Assembly (NCBI RefSeq): GCF_031143425.1
Contig: NC_090440.1
Span: 339,515,844 to 339,579,843 of the forward strand
DNA length: 64,000 bases
Reading direction: 5' to 3'
Source: Pleurodeles waltl
Taxonomy: Eukaryota > Chordata > Amphibia > Caudata > Salamandridae
Positions 44,211 through 56,525 of the stretch are shown piece after piece. Positions within the stretch are counted from its first letter, which is position 1. Every line of letters starts with the position of its first letter. The notes under the pieces were generated by a model, which saw only the letters and a program-made list of their open reading frames with translations, ran no database searches and had not been told where the DNA came from. Both the position numbers and the translations under genes were made by a program.

Positions 44211-45545
44211 ATGTACCCAACACAGCACCCCCATTTCACAGATGAGGAGTTGCGGGTCATGGTGGAGGATTAGTCAAGGTAGGGCCACAGCTCTTAGGAA
44301 TACAGGTACAGCAAATATCCATTGCAAGGAAGATGAAGCTATGGTGGAGAATTGTGGACTGGGTGAACACCGTGGGAGAGCATCCAAGAACAACGGACGA
44401 CATCAGGAAGAGGTGGAACGACCTACGGTGGAATGTACGTTCTGTAGCAGCAAGGCACCAGCTTGCCATCCAGAGGACTGGCGGTGGACCACCACCTCCT
44501 TCCCCACAGCTGACAGCATGGGAGGAGCAAGTCATGGCAATCCTTCATCCTGAGGGACTCACTGGAGTAGCCGGAGGAATAGACACAGGTGAGTCCAAAT
44601 TTACTACTTACCACCCCCCATACCTGTATGCCATCTCACCCCCTCACCTTGACTCCCATCACTCCACCCCATGTCACACAGCGCACCTACACATGTGACT
44701 AACCCCAAAGCCAAGCCTTGCATGCCATACATGCATGTACAGCCCTTCCAGCACTGCATGTACACACACCACCAATGCATGCACAGCATGGAGAACTAAC
44801 AAACCCATATTACATCACCATACACAAACAAAGGTGGCACGGCAACAACAATGATATAGGGGAAGCTAGGGATGTACAATATGTCACAGACCTAAAGCAT
44901 AATACATCACTTACATCCCAAAAGGTGCCCCAGCCAATCCCAACAGTGAGGAGGTGCAACTACTACTCAGTCCCCCAACAGAAGATGCCCCCAGTGATTA
45001 CAGTAACTCTCGACTTCTGGATCTGGATGACCTATCTGGCCCATCAGGGATCACCGGTCAGTTTGGCCACCCCAGACCACTCCCAGTCCACCACAGAGCC
45101 TCCCCTCTCAGTATCCAACACCACAGCACCCACCCAACATCACCACACCTCTGCCCCTAGGACCTGTCAATCAGCAGTGTGCCCATCTGTTCAGGGACCC
45201 CAGTCCATACCTCACAGCCAAGACAATCAGGGTCCTGGGGTCAGTGGCAGTGGGCACACCATTCAGGGGACACAGGGGGACAGGGAAACTCTGAGGACAG
45301 CTGTGTGCCAGGTGGAGGACACGACCAGTGAACCGACACTCCAGGAGGCACTCACTAATGTCCTCTGGGCTCACCAACAATCCCAGGACAAGATGGGCCA
45401 GATTCTGAACAACATGTAGGAGAACCAGCGGCTGCAGGTGGTACACCATCAGGAGATCAGGAAAGATTTGCAGGCCCTCAATACCACCATGGTCTCCATT
45501 GCAAGGTTGCTGGCTGATGTGCAAACATCATGAGGGGATGTATAG
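44211..45545 (+). pseudogene. Harbinger gene B, second subfamily
   Basis: ATG at 44,211, then HPHFTDEELRVMVED and an in-frame TAG. Further on the SANT region continues as MKLWWRIVDWVNTVGEHPR and RKRWNDLRWNVRSVAARH, followed by GGGPPPPSP. Exon 1 ends at 44,588 before GTGAGT. Exon 2 begins near 44,947 and encodes PPTEDAPSDYSNS, LLDLDDLSGPSGITGQ and a helical end with TLQEALTNVLWAHQQSQDKMG, broken by a TAG at about 45,418. AATAAA follows at 45,945. Layout and intron position match gene B at 36.9 and 57.1 kb. Confidence 0.75.
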
Positions 45546-45944
45546 CACACCAGCGGGCCCCTTCCATTAGCCAGTCAACTGAACAGCTCACCAGATCTGC
45601 TGCAGCTAGTGGACAGGAGGCCCTGCCACAGGACCCACAGGCCACCAGCACCCTTCCCCTGCAGAAGGTGAACCATCCCGCAAATGGTCCCTGCAACCCA
45701 AACAGATGTCAGAGACACTTGCCAAGACCAAGACCACTGCCAAGAAATATGACCCTCCTGAATGTCCCCCTTGTGTTCCACTCTGTCACCTTCCTCGCCT
45801 TGTCCTCTTTGAACTGCCATTGCTCCCATTCTTCTGGCCCCTTGGACACTGGACCTGTGCTACAAACAGACTGGACCAATACCCTGGACTTTCCTCTACT
45901 ATCACCCCATTCCATTGCACTATTCCTTCTATATATTTCACCAT

Positions 45945-45950
45945 AATAAA
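45945..45950 (+). terminator. AATAAA polyadenylation signal of gene B
   Basis: AATAAA about 400 bp beyond the B exon 2 helix, matching signals at 35,209 and 58,808. Confidence 0.5.
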
Positions 45951-46311
45951 CACCCTTGAACACAATTTGAGTGATAGTGCTGTATATGATGATAATGTGC
46001 AATTATGTTCACAGTTACATGTTGTGCAATTGACAGAACTTTGTGATAGCATACAAAGAAAGACCTGTAGCCGTCAGTAGTCATCACATCAGCACACAGT
46101 TCGAATAACACCAACATCTGCAAATTGAGAATGCATAGGTGACAGTCAGTTGAGATGCAAAGGAAGTGTCTGTCATCCTGCCACAGCCACACTGAAAACA
46201 TATCTAATTAGAGGAATGCTCAGTTCCACAGTCTCACCTGTGTGTCATTGGAAGTACTGCTGTATTACTGATGGTCTGTTGTCCACATCCTCATCGTCTG
46301 CCTCCTCATCC

Positions 46312-47335
46312 TCACTGTCCACAGGGGCATTTCCAATCTCCTCCTACTGCAGATAAGGCACATGTCATCTGAGGGCCAGGTTGAGCAACATGCAGCATAC
46401 TATAACTATCTGGCAGACCTTTCTCAGTGGAGTAGCACAGGGATCCACCTGTCAGATGGAGGCATCTGAACCTGGCCTTCAGGTGAAGGCTGAAGGTACG
46501 TTCTTTGATTTGCCTGGCTCGCCCATGTACATCATTATACCAATTCTCAGCCACTGTCCTGGCATTCATCACAGGGGTCAGGAGCCACAACAGGTTTGGG
46601 TAGCCAGAATCACCTGCAAGTACTGAGGGAGAAACATCAGCCTTACACAATAGTATGGGGGATTACTCCAGAAGGCATACACTGACATATTTTGTGTGTG
46701 GACACAGGCTCACCTATCAGCCACACCCTGTGCCTCTGTAACTGTGCCATCACATTTAGGATGCTGCTATTCCTCAGGATGAAGGCGTCATGCACCGACC
46801 CAGGATACTCGGCAGTGATGTGGAAGATGTACTGGTCAGCCAGGCACACCATTTGTACATTGATTAGGTGAAAATTCTTCCAATTTCTGAACACCTGTTC
46901 ATTGTTGGGGGGGACAAGTGCAACATGTGTTCCATCAGTCGCCCCAATAATATTGGGAATATCTCCCATTGCATATAATCCAGCCTTCACAGTGGCCAAA
47001 TCTTCCATTTGGGGGAATGCGATGTAGCTTAACATGTGTTTGAGCAAGGCAGACAAAACCATTGCAAGCACGATTGAGAACATTGGCTGTGACATTCCTG
47101 CTGCCAAGCCCGCTGTCACTTGGAAAGAACCAGTTGCCAGGAAATGGAGCACTGATAGAACTTGCACATGAGGCGGGATCCCAGTGGTATGACGGATAGC
47201 TGGCTCCAATTGAGTACAGAGCTCTGTGATAGTGGCCCTGTCCAGTCGAGAGGTCAGTATTATATGCCTCTCCTTCAGTATAGCCAAGTCCACAAGGGGT
47301 CTGTACACGGGGGCTTGCCTCCTCTTACTATTCAT
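46312..47335 (-). pseudogene. Harbinger transposase with an intron, second subfamily
   Basis: First exon from ATG 47,335 (MNSKRRQAPVYRPLVDLAIL) to 46,714, with GATDGTHVALVPP and GSVHDAFILRNSS. It ends at WLIG. A 100-bp intron (46,713-46,614; donor GTGAGC, acceptor TTGCAG) separates it from exon 2, which opens GDSGYPNLLWLLTP and continues to KERTFSLHLKARFRCLH. The catalytic D, D and E are present. The isoleucine of IDGTH is Thr here, one residue is inserted in the FGLLK block, and the end is frameshifted after the CQI-equivalent region. Joining G and DSGY restores the exact order seen in the intronless copies. Confidence 0.85.
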
Positions 47336-47799
47336 TCATAGTGGTAGGTACCTAAGGGACACAACAGTGTGAAGGGTGTCACAAACTGAACAATGGAACC
47401 ACAGCCCCATTGCTACTGGTATGTATGTAATTGGACTATGTGAATGGCAATATCTGTACAATTCACAGCAATGACGCAGTTTCAAATTCCTGATTGTTGT
47501 ACACCACCATGAAATGGCAACCGCCTGTCCTGTAAGTATGGACAGGTGGAAGTGATGTAACTCCGCCGGCGTTGGATGTCATGGCGGAAAGGGGTCTTGC
47601 ACCGCCGTGCTATTCCTCATTGGCCAACATGGGGCTCTATGGAGTAAAGCATCCAATGAGGATCACCGGCGGTGGTGACGGTGTACACCGCTGCAGACAA
47701 GACCACCATTTTCTATCTATAACCTCACTTGATTCCTGACTTTCTACAGGACAACACCTACACTGTGTGTGCTGCTGTGACCTGTGTCTGTATCCTTCC
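47336..47799. promoter_or_regulatory. Divergent promoter, second subfamily
   Basis: Between the transposase ATG (47,335) and the gene A ATG (47,800). It has ATTGG at 47,619-47,623 and CCAAT at 47,653-47,657, the same opposed pair as in the other two Harbingers, with GCCGGCG/CACCGCC motifs nearby. Confidence 0.5.
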
Positions 47800-49672
47800 A
47801 TGGCCTGTGTGCCTGGGGAAATGGCCCCTGCCTTCACTTCGGAGGACTTAGAGTGCCTGGTGGATGGGGTCCTACCCTTTATGGACAGCTGTATGGGCCT
47901 CCAGACCAACAGGTGAGTACACCATGGGGCCGATGCATGCGACAAGGTATGAGGTATGTCTGGTGGTAGTGTACATGCAGGGCTCCGGGTGATGTGTGTG
48001 CCAATGGACATGGAAATATAAATTGTGGGCCATATGTGTGACAGGCCGGATTGTCTGGTTAATGGTGTCCTCCTGTCTGTATTACCCCTGCAGATCAGCA
48101 CCCATCAGAAGAAGGGATTGTGGTGTGCCATCGCCAAGGACGTTTGCACCCTGGGGGTCTATGGCAGGCAGATCACTCACTGCAGGAAAAGGTGGGAGGA
48201 CCTGAGACACTGGGCCTGGAAGACCGGGGAGGCCCAGCTGGGAATAGCCTCCCAACCAGGGTGGGGTGCCCTTTGGAACCTAACCCTCCTGATGGCCTGC
48301 ATACTGGCAATGGCCTACCCAGAGCTGGATGGGCACTTGAGGGCAGCACAGCAGCCGCAAGAGGGTGAGTACAGTGAGAGTGACAACCATTGTTTATGGC
48401 TGGCATGGGATCCAGGTGGTGGGTTTCAGTAAGTGGGTGCCCCTTAATGCCAGTTCAGACATTGCTGCGCAGTCCAGCACAAGGTAAATGGGTGAATAGC
48501 AACATCTTGTATTCCAGATAGGTGGCAATCCAGGTCAGACAGACCTTAGTGCATCCCAGAAGAGGTGCAGTTGGCGGTGGTAATGTGTATGCCACCTGTG
48601 GTGTTGGTGCTGTAATTTGCCAAGTGCTCCCTTTCTCTCCCCCCATTTTCTTCTGTCATCCTGTCCATGTGTGCATTAGCATCATCTGGCATAGGAGCAA
48701 GGCACCAGCGACTGAGGGAGCTCCATCCCACAGGACAAAGGAGGCAGAGTCCACTGACGCCGAGGAGACCAGTGGAATGGAGGGCGAGGGGAGCATCACG
48801 GCGGAGACAGGAGGTGAAAACACTGACTCTGATACCTCCTCTGATGGAAGCTCCCTGGTGGTGGTGGACACCTCTGGAACCACCCCAGCTACAGCTGTCA
48901 ACCCCAGTACCAGCACAACCTTCCCAGTAGCCCCCCACCGTGTTGTCTGTGCCCGCTCACCCAGGAGGGTCGGCATCTCCTTTGCCCCATGCACCTCAGG
49001 CCCTGCCCCAGTGAGCCCTGCTGCCTTCAGTGAGGAAGCTATTGACCACCTGAGATCCCTCTGTGCAGGGTGGTCAACCATAGTCCTGTCCATAACAGCA
49101 GCTCAGCCAAACAGTCTGCCACTGCTCCCATCAAATGCTCAGCTGCTGGCACAAAGAGGCCCCAGAGTGTGATGGCTACCACTTCTACTGTAAGCACACC
49201 TCCATCTCAGAAAGGGAGGACTAGAGTGGTAAAAACCAAGGGACAGGAGATGGGTACAGTGGAGGCACCTCCTAGTCCTGGATGCAAAAAAGGGATGGTT
49301 CACACTCAACCACCCAAGAAAAGGAAGGTAGCCACTCCACCACACCAAGAAAGTAAAGGTTCCCATTCCACCATCAAAGAGAGGCAGGAGGCCCCCTCCA
49401 CCAGCAGTGGGCAAGGAGTCCTCACCTCCAGCAGAGTCTGCCAGGATAACACCTCCACCAGAAGTGAGAAAGTAGCCCTCACCTCCAGCAGAGGCAGCCA
49501 GGGTAACACCTCCACCTGCAGTGAGCAATGATCCCCCACCTGCAGCAGAGGCCACCAGGGTAACACCTCCACCAGCAGTCAGCAAGGAGCCCTCACCCCC
49601 ATTAGAGGCAGCCAGGGTAACACTTCCACCAGCATTGAGCAAAGAGCCCTCACCTCCAGCAGAGGGCATGTA
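47800..49672 (+). pseudogene. Harbinger gene A, second subfamily
   Basis: Three exons: 47,800-47,912 (113 bp, one base short of the 114 in other copies, so frameshifted after LVDGVLP), 48,094-48,364 (271 bp, intact: STHQKKGLWCAIAKDV, THCRKRWEDLRHWAWKTGEA, MAYPELDGHLRAAQQPQEG) and from 48,680. Exon 3 has the acidic Ser/Glu stretch, GSSLVVVD, CARSPRRVGISFAPCTSGPA and AAFSEEAIDHLRSL, then a shortened and frameshifted basic/Pro-rich tail that runs into a Pro/Ser repeat array. Same exon lengths and phases as at 60.5 kb. The five residues AEAQL missing at 33.0 kb are present (GEAQL). Confidence 0.8.
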
Positions 49673-49680
49673 GGCCACCC
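49380..49680. repeat. Imperfect minisatellite in the gene A tail
   Basis: Several copies of a unit with CCTCACCTCCAGCAGAGGC, AGCCAGGGTAACACCTCCAC and CAGCAGTGAGCAA. It occupies the place of the 29/30-bp array in the other subfamily, but the unit is different. Confidence 0.7.
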
Positions 49681-50814
49681 ACCAGGAAAAATTGAGCATG
49701 GAGCCCCCTCCAGAACCAGTGGAAACGTTCCCCACTTCAGAGACTGAAGCCTGGCACTCCCCAGCAAAGACAAATAGGCATGGATCCCCCTCCAGAACCA
49801 GTGGGCAAGTTCCCCACTTCAGAGACTGTGGCCTTGCACTCCCCACCAGGGACAATTGGGCATGGAGCCCCCTCTGGAACCAGTGAGCGTATTCCCCACT
49901 TCAGCTGAGGTGCCCCCCACCCCTGCCCCCTTTCCACCTGAGATGCCTGCCCATTTCCAACATGATGCCCCTGCGCAGTGGAGCCTTGGACTGTGCCCTG
50001 TAGCCACGTGAGCCTTTTGTACTGTGGACTGGCCATTGGCCCTTTCTGAACATTGACGGATGCTTTTGTTTTTGCATGGAGAATATGGTGGCTGTTGCCA
50101 TTAAATTGTAGTGTTTGCTGATTCTCACTGTTGTCCTTGTTTCATTTTAACGTGTGTCCTGTGACATTGGTTTAACTGGTAGTGTGTATGGTGTGTGAAT
50201 GGTGTGTGTTGTGCATGTGTGTGTCCCTCTCCTTTTTCTCCCTCCCTCCTTTGTGTGCTAGGTGGCTGCACTCACTGTCATCGTCTTCGGTGGCGTTGTT
50301 ATTCCAGATGGACTATGGCATAGAGGAGCATCGGGAAAACATGAAGTTCCGGTTCCATGGCGGCGGCGGAGTCCTCTGTGCACCTGTTGGTGAGTCTTTC
50401 CTTTTCTGTGTTCTGTTTCCACCATGCTTTTAATGGAGTTGGTACCACCCTGGAAATCCTGGCAGTTTGGTGTGTCATAATATGGTGGGTGGTACTTTGT
50501 CTTCCACCTGGCTGTTGTTGGCTACCACCATGGTCAGTGGTGTTAACGCCCTGGCGGTTGGTGTGGTACATTGGCTGTCTATGGAAGGATTCACCGCCAT
50601 GGTCATAATTTGGCTGTAATTACCACCAGCCTGCTGGCAGTATTATCGCCACTTTAACAGTCACCGCCAATGTCATAATGAGGGCCATAGTACAGCTTTG
50701 GAGAAAGATTTATGGCCCTGGAAACCTGTTTAGCAGGATATCAGGGCACTTGCAGTTTGAAGCAACATCAATTTCCAGGCAAAAAGTGGGGGGCTACCAT
50801 GTCAGGCCCTTTCT

Positions 50815-51065
50815 CAGAGTGTCTAAGTTGGTCTGTTAGTGAGTCAAAGAGTGTCTGAGTGGATTTGTCAGTGGGTGATTGAGCGTCTGGGTGGGTCTGT
50901 GAGTGGATGTGAGAGTGTCTGAGTGGGTCTGTGAGTGGATGTGAGAGTGTCTGAGTGTGGGTGTGAGAGTGTGTGAGTGGGTCTGTGAGTGGGTGGAGAG
51001 TGTGTGAGTGGGTCTATGAGTGAGTGCATAAGTGTCTGAGAGGGTATGTGAGAGGGTTTTTGACT
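50815..51065. repeat. 30-32 bp minisatellite, short array
   Basis: About eight copies of the GTCTGAGTGGGTCTGTGAGT type found at 40,980-42,085. It begins 130 bp right of the second-subfamily Harbinger. Confidence 0.85.
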
Positions 51066-51239
51066 GAGTGGCTTGTAAGGGAGTGTGGGATTTTTTTGTT
51101 TGTTTGTTTTGCCGATATTCACAAAAACATCGCAGCATTACATAAGGAGCCATGCTGAGTCTTATGATGCATTTGCAAATATTGTTCGTTAAACACAAAA
51201 ACAGTTTTTGAATGTGTTTTAGACATAAGAGGTCCACTA

Positions 51240-52412
51240 TATGCTACTCATGAGGTCAGGACAGCTCTACCCTGACCCCTTCTTTCATATTTGATGCTTA
51301 CTTTCAGCCTTAGGGGCTGTGTCCCATTATATAAAATGGTGGCTACCACATTCTGCTCAGGTTGTGGCCAATCAATAACGGCAATCCTGTTGTTGGGTGC
51401 ATTCATAATTCACAGTATTCACCCACCTAGATATAAAAAATTGGATTTCTTTAAATATATCTAAAACTACTGAATAGATTCACACCAAATACCAAACATG
51501 GTGCTTCCTGGAGCAACAGCTACCTTCCTGGTCAGTTTGGTGTAATTCCCTTCAGTGGTTCAGTTATGTCTAAAATCTCTATAGAAACATAGGAAATACA
51601 CTTGTTTTGACCCCACCTTTTTCTCAGGCCCCACTTGAAGGATTACCCTGAACCTTTCCATGTACAAAAAACCCTAGAGGGCACTTTGGGGGTCATTCCG
51701 CCCTGGCGGTCAAATCCGCCAGGGCCGGGGACCGCGGATGCACCGCCAACAGGCTGGCGGTGCATCCCTGGGCATTCTGACCGCGGCGGTACAGCCGCGG
51801 TCAGAAACGGGAAACCGGCGGTGTGCCGCCGGTTTCCCGCTGCCCTGGGGAATCCTCCACGGTGGAGCAGCTTGCTGCGCTGACATGGGTATTCCGACCC
51901 CCTTACCGCCATCCTGTTCCTGGCGGTTTTGGCCGCCAGGAACAGGATGGCGGTAAGGGGTGTCGTGGGGACCCTGGGGGCCCCTGCAGTGCCCATGCCA
52001 ATGGCATAGACACTGCAGGGGCCCCCGTAACAGGGCCCCACCAAGATTTTCAGTGTCTGCCATGCAGACACTGAAAATCGCGACGGGTGCAACTGCACCC
52101 GTCGCACCCTTTACACTCCGCCGGCTCCATTCGGAGCCGGCATCCTCGTGGAAGGGGGTTTCCCGCTGGGCGGGCGGGCAACCTTCTGGCGGTCGCCCCC
52201 CGCCCAGCGGGAAACTCAGAATAACCGCGGCAGTCTTCTGACCGCGCAGCGGTATTCTGGCGTCTCCCGCCGGCCCTGCGGTTACCGCGCCCGGCGGGAG
52301 TCAGAATGACCCCCTTTGTCTGAAAAATGTCAAGAAGATTCAAGTCAAAAATGCCTGCCCAGTGGAAACAAGGTCCTAAGTATAACTACCTACTGGTGAC
52401 CACCAGTAGGAA
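51240..52412. repeat. Dispersed repeat R1, old copy split by a MITE
   Basis: Has AACTACTGAATAGATTCACACC-like and CTAAGTATAACTACCTACTG phrases and a terminal hairpin CCTACTGG-TGA-CCACCAGTAGG, followed by TA-rich repeats. A GC-rich MITE sits inside at 51,688-52,314. Confidence 0.65.
51688..52314. mobile_element. GC-rich Harbinger-type MITE, TTT duplication
   Basis: Ends GGGGGTCATTCCGCCCTGG and, inverted, GGGGGTCATTCTGACTCCCG. TTT flanks both ends (51,685-51,687 and 52,315-52,317). 627 bp of nested GGCGG/CCGCC hairpins, non-coding. The interruption of repeat R1 confirms that it is an insertion. Confidence 0.85.
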
Positions 52413-52559
52413 ATAGTATATATTTACATATATATATAGATATATGTCAAGTCAGACCCTGTGTCAACCCCAAAGGCCATGCGTGGTTGGATGTTTAAAG
52501 GGGGTTCGCCGCAAGGCATGGCCGAAGGCCATGTGCAGAGGTGGTTGGATTAACTGGAA

Positions 52560-52880
52560 AAATTAAATATTGCTTAACATTAAAAAAACATAGAAATTCA
52601 CTGAAGAAACAAAGGTTACAGGGACGTTATAGTTAGGAAGTAGAATTTAATAAAACATAGAAATTCACTTAAAAAAAATAAAGGTTACAGGGACATTATA
52701 GTTGGGTTCACATTTTACTCTCACGAATCCATAGAAATTCAGTGGGTATAGTTATGGTTATCTCAAGTAACCATAAATCATGCAATAAGGTAACTATAAC
52801 TCATGCCTATGCCATGCACTGCTAATTACCCCATATATCCCATCACTCATAACATTTTTTTGTAGTAAAATTATTGATGA
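52560..52880. repeat. Dispersed repeat R2
   Basis: Carries AACATAGAAATTCACTGAAG, AAAGGTTACAGGGACGTTAT and GTAACTATAACTCATGCC, in the orientation opposite to 17,816-18,160. Confidence 0.55.
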
Positions 52881-53483
52881 GAAAACTGTGCAGGCGGGGA
52901 TGCAATTTCATTTGTGATGCTATGTGTGCATCTTCCACAACTGTACTGACTGTGCATGCTCTGTGACTCTGGAACTCCTAGATTCAGCTTGGAGTGCTGT
53001 AACATGGCTGTTAAGATCAATTGGTTCATGTAGAAAAGTGGATTAATTGGTAAGGGTAGGTAACTACCCACACTTAGCAATAGGCCACTAACCCCAACTA
53101 AGTCCTGTTAGGTATTAATAAATTAATCCCATATCAACCATTTTTAGCTTGCCAATGAGTGACAAGGCTTAACTTAGGAGACAAGTTTGTAAAGCATTTA
53201 AAAATCGCAAAACAGTAAATAAATAAAACACAAAACACAAGAAAAGAAGAGTGTATTTGTATCTTTAAAATGACAGCAAAACAATTAAAATCAGATAAGG
53301 GGAACAGGAGATATTCGTTTTTAAAGAATTAATGTTTTCTAGCCCTTAGAAACTAAAAGTGCCAATCTGGTCATCTGGTCGATCTCAACCGGGGGAAAAT
53401 CAAAGTTTGAGGTCAACCACAATGGATACCTGCTCAGCTAGAGCAAGCAGGAGGCTTCAGTCAAAACTTTTCCTTAGGACTTA
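52881..53483. other. No gene recognised
   Basis: AT-rich stretch without coding or repeat structure that I recognise; probably decayed repeat DNA. Confidence 0.3.
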
Positions 53484-53675
53484 GGTGGTCATTACAACCC
53501 TGGCGAACGGTGTTAAAGCGGCGGTAAGAAAATTGCAATTACGACCGTGGCGGAAACCGCCAACAAAGACAGCCACTTTAACACTAAGACCGCCACAGCA
53601 GACCAAACAAACAGCGCGGCGGTCACCGCCAACAGACAGGCGGGAGACAATGTACCGCCCACAGTATTATGACAG
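53484..53675. mobile_element. Harbinger A-side end fragment
   Basis: Starts GGTGGTCATTACAACCCTGG after TTA (53,481-53,483) and aligns with the A-side subterminal region of the other elements (compare 22,726-22,930: AACAGCGCGGCGGTCACCGC and GACAGGCGGGAGACAATGTA). It is cut off at 53,676 by the next element. Confidence 0.75.
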
Positions 53676-56525
53676 TGTAGGAGGCTGGCCTGGCTTGTAG
53701 TGGGTACCAGAGGTACTTACACCTTGTTCCAGGTCCAGTTATCCCTTATTAGTGTAGAAGAGGTGTTTCTAGCAGTTTAGGCTGATAGAAGGTAGCTATG
53801 GCAAAGCAGCTTAGACTGAACTAGGAGACATGTAAAGCTCCTACTATACCACTGCTGTCATATGCACAATATCATAAGAAAACACAATACACAGATATAC
53901 TAAAAAGAAAGGTACTTTATTTTTATGACAATATGCCAAAAGTATCTCAGTGGGTACCCTCAGTATGGGGATGACAAATATACACAAGATATATGTACAC
54001 AATACCAAAATTATGCAGTAATAGCAAAAGGAAGTAATGCAAGCAGTGTAAAGTTACAATAGATTGCAATAGGAGCACATGGGTATAGGGGCAACACAAA
54101 CCATATACTCCAAAAGTGGAATGCGAACCACGAATGGACCCCAAACCTATGTGAGCTTGTAGAGGGTCGCTGGGACTGTAAGAAAACAATGAGGGTTAGA
54201 AAAATAGCCCACCCCAAGACCCTGTAAGGTAGGTGTAAAGTGCACCTACAACCCCCAGAGAGCACAGAAGTCGTGATAGGGGGATTCTGCATGGAAAACC
54301 AACACCAGCAATGCAACAACAGTGGATTTCCAGACCTGAGTACCTGTAAGACAAGGGGACCAAGTCCAAGAGTCGCAACAGTGTTGAGAGTGGGCAGGAG
54401 CCCAGGAAATGCCAGCTGAGGGTGCAGCGAAGCTGCCACTGGATGGAAGAAGCTTGGTGTTTTGCAAGAACGAAGAGGACTAGGAACTTCCCCAATGGAG
54501 GATGGATGTCCCACGTCGTGAAGAAGCTTGCAGAGGTATTCCCACGCAGAAAGACCGCAAACAAGCCTTGCTAGCTGCAAAGGTCATGTTAGGGTTTTTG
54601 GATGCTGCTGTAGCCCAGGAGGGACCAGGATGTCGCCACTTGGATGAGGAGACAGAGGGGGTGCCCAGCAAGTCAGGGAGCCCTCACAGAACAGGCAGCA
54701 CCCGCAGGAGTACCTGAACAGGCACTTGGAAGAAGAGTGAACCGGAGTCCACGCGAAGTCACAAAAGGGAGTCCCATGATGCCGGAGGACAACTCAGAAG
54801 GTTGTGCACTGCAGGTTAGAGTGTCGGGGACCCAGGCTTGGCTGTGCAAGAAGGAAATCCTGGAAGAGTGCACAGGAGCCGAAGCAGCTGCAAATCACGT
54901 GGTACCCAGCAATGCAGTCTAGCGTGGGGAGGCAAAGACTTACCTCCACCAAACTTGGACTGAAGAGTCACTGGACTGTGGGAGTCATTTGGACAGAGTT
55001 GCTGAGTTCCAGGGACCACGCTCGTTGTGCTGAGAGGGGACCCAGAGGACTGTGATGCAGTCTTTTGTTGCCTGCGGTTGCAGGGGGAAGATTCAGTCGA
55101 ACCACAGGAGATTTCTTCAGAGATCCTGGTGCAAGAAGGAGGCAGGCTACCCCCAGAGCATGCACCACCAGGAAACAGTCGAGAAAGCCGGCAGGATGAA
55201 GCGATACAAGGTTGCAGTAGTCGTCTTTGCTACTTTGTTGCGGTTTTGCAGGCGTCCTGAGCAGTCAGCGGTCGATCCTTTGGCAGAAGGTGAAGAGGGA
55301 GATGCAGAGGAACTCTGGTGAGCTCTTGCATTCGGTATCTGAAGAATTCTTCAAAGCAGAGACCCTAAATAGCCAGAAAAGGAGGTTTGGCTACCTAGGA
55401 AGGAGGATTGGCTACTAAGAGAGGTAAGAGCCTATCAGAAGGAGTCTCTGACGTCACCTGCTGGCACTGGCCACTCAGAGCAGTCCAGTGTGCCAGCACA
55501 CCTCTTAATCCAAGATGTCAGATGTCTGGGGCACGCTGGAGGAGCTCTGGGCACCTCCCCTGGGAGGTGCAGGTCAGGGGAGTGGTCCCTCCCCTTTCCT
55601 TTGTCCAGTTTCGCACCAGAGCAGGGCTGGCGGATCCCTGAACCGGTGTAGACTGGCTTATGCAGAGATGGGCACCATCTGTGCCCATCAACGCATTTCC
55701 AGAGGCTGGGGGAGACTACTCCTCCCCAGCCCTGACACCTATTTCCAAAGGGAGAGGGTGTAACACCCTCTCTCAGAGGAAATACTTTGTTCTGCCTTCC
55801 TGGGCCATGGCTGCCTGGACCCCAGGAGGGCAGAAACCTGTCTGAGGGGTTGGTTGGCAGCGGCAGCAGCTGCAGTGGAAACCCAGGAAAGGCAGCTTGG
55901 CAGTACCCGGGTTCTGAGCTAGAGACCCGGGGGATCATGGAATTGTCTCCCCAATGCCAGAATGGCATTGGGGTGACAATTCCATGATCCTAGACATGTT
56001 ACATGGCCATGTTTGAAGATACCATTGTGACGCTACACATAGGTAGTGACCTATGAATAGTGCACGCGTGTAATGGTGTCCGCGCACTCACAAGGTCCGG
56101 GGAATTTGCCCTGAACAATGTTGTGGCACCTTGGCTAGTGCCAGGGTGCCCACACACTAAGTAACTTTGCACCCAACCTTCACCAGGTGAAGGTTCGACA
56201 TATAGGTGACTTATAAGTGACTTAAGTGCAGTGGTAAATGGCTGTGAAATAACGTGGACGTTATTTCACTCATGCTGCACTGGCAGGCCTGTGTAAGAAT
56301 TGTCAGATCTCCCTATGGGTGGCAAAAGAAATGCTGCAGCCCATAGGGATCTCCTGGAACCCCAATACCCTGAGTACCTCAGTACCATATACTAGGGAAT
56401 TATAAGGGTGTTCCAGTATGCCAATGTGAATTGGTGAAATTGGTCATTAGCCTGTTAGTGACAATTTGGAAAGCAGAGATAGCATAACCACTGAGGTTCT
56501 GGTAAGCAGAGCCTCAGTGAGACAT
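53676..56525 (-). mobile_element. 2.85-kb LTR-like/retroelement-derived unit without coding genes
   Basis: Starts abruptly with TGTAGGAGGCTGGCCTGGC inside a Harbinger end. A TGT-AGGA opening would fit a long terminal repeat, and ATAAAAATAAAG on the minus strand (near 53,915-53,930) fits a polyadenylation signal. No gag, pol or recombinase frame is seen; all open frames are short. The right end is interrupted by the Harbinger starting at 56,529, so its second terminus is outside the window. Could be a large non-autonomous LTR or DIRS relative. Confidence 0.45.

Larger units (their letters stand above)
43642..50686. mobile_element. Complete three-gene Harbinger, second subfamily
   Basis: A 7,045-bp element. 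Left terminus GGTGGTTATTATGACATTGG, right terminus (inward) GGCCCTCATTATGACATTGG. ATA flanks both ends (43,639-43,641 and 50,687-50,689). Gene order is the same as in the other elements: B (plus), transposase (minus), A (plus). TIRs and proteins are more diverged from the other two, so it is a separate, older subfamily. All three genes are broken. Confidence 0.9.

Noticed and set aside
53676..56525. A host gene made of the short frames at 54.0-55.9 kb
   Set aside because: The frames overlap on both strands, show no codon bias or motif, and have no consistent splice pattern; the sharp left border inside a Harbinger points to a mobile element.
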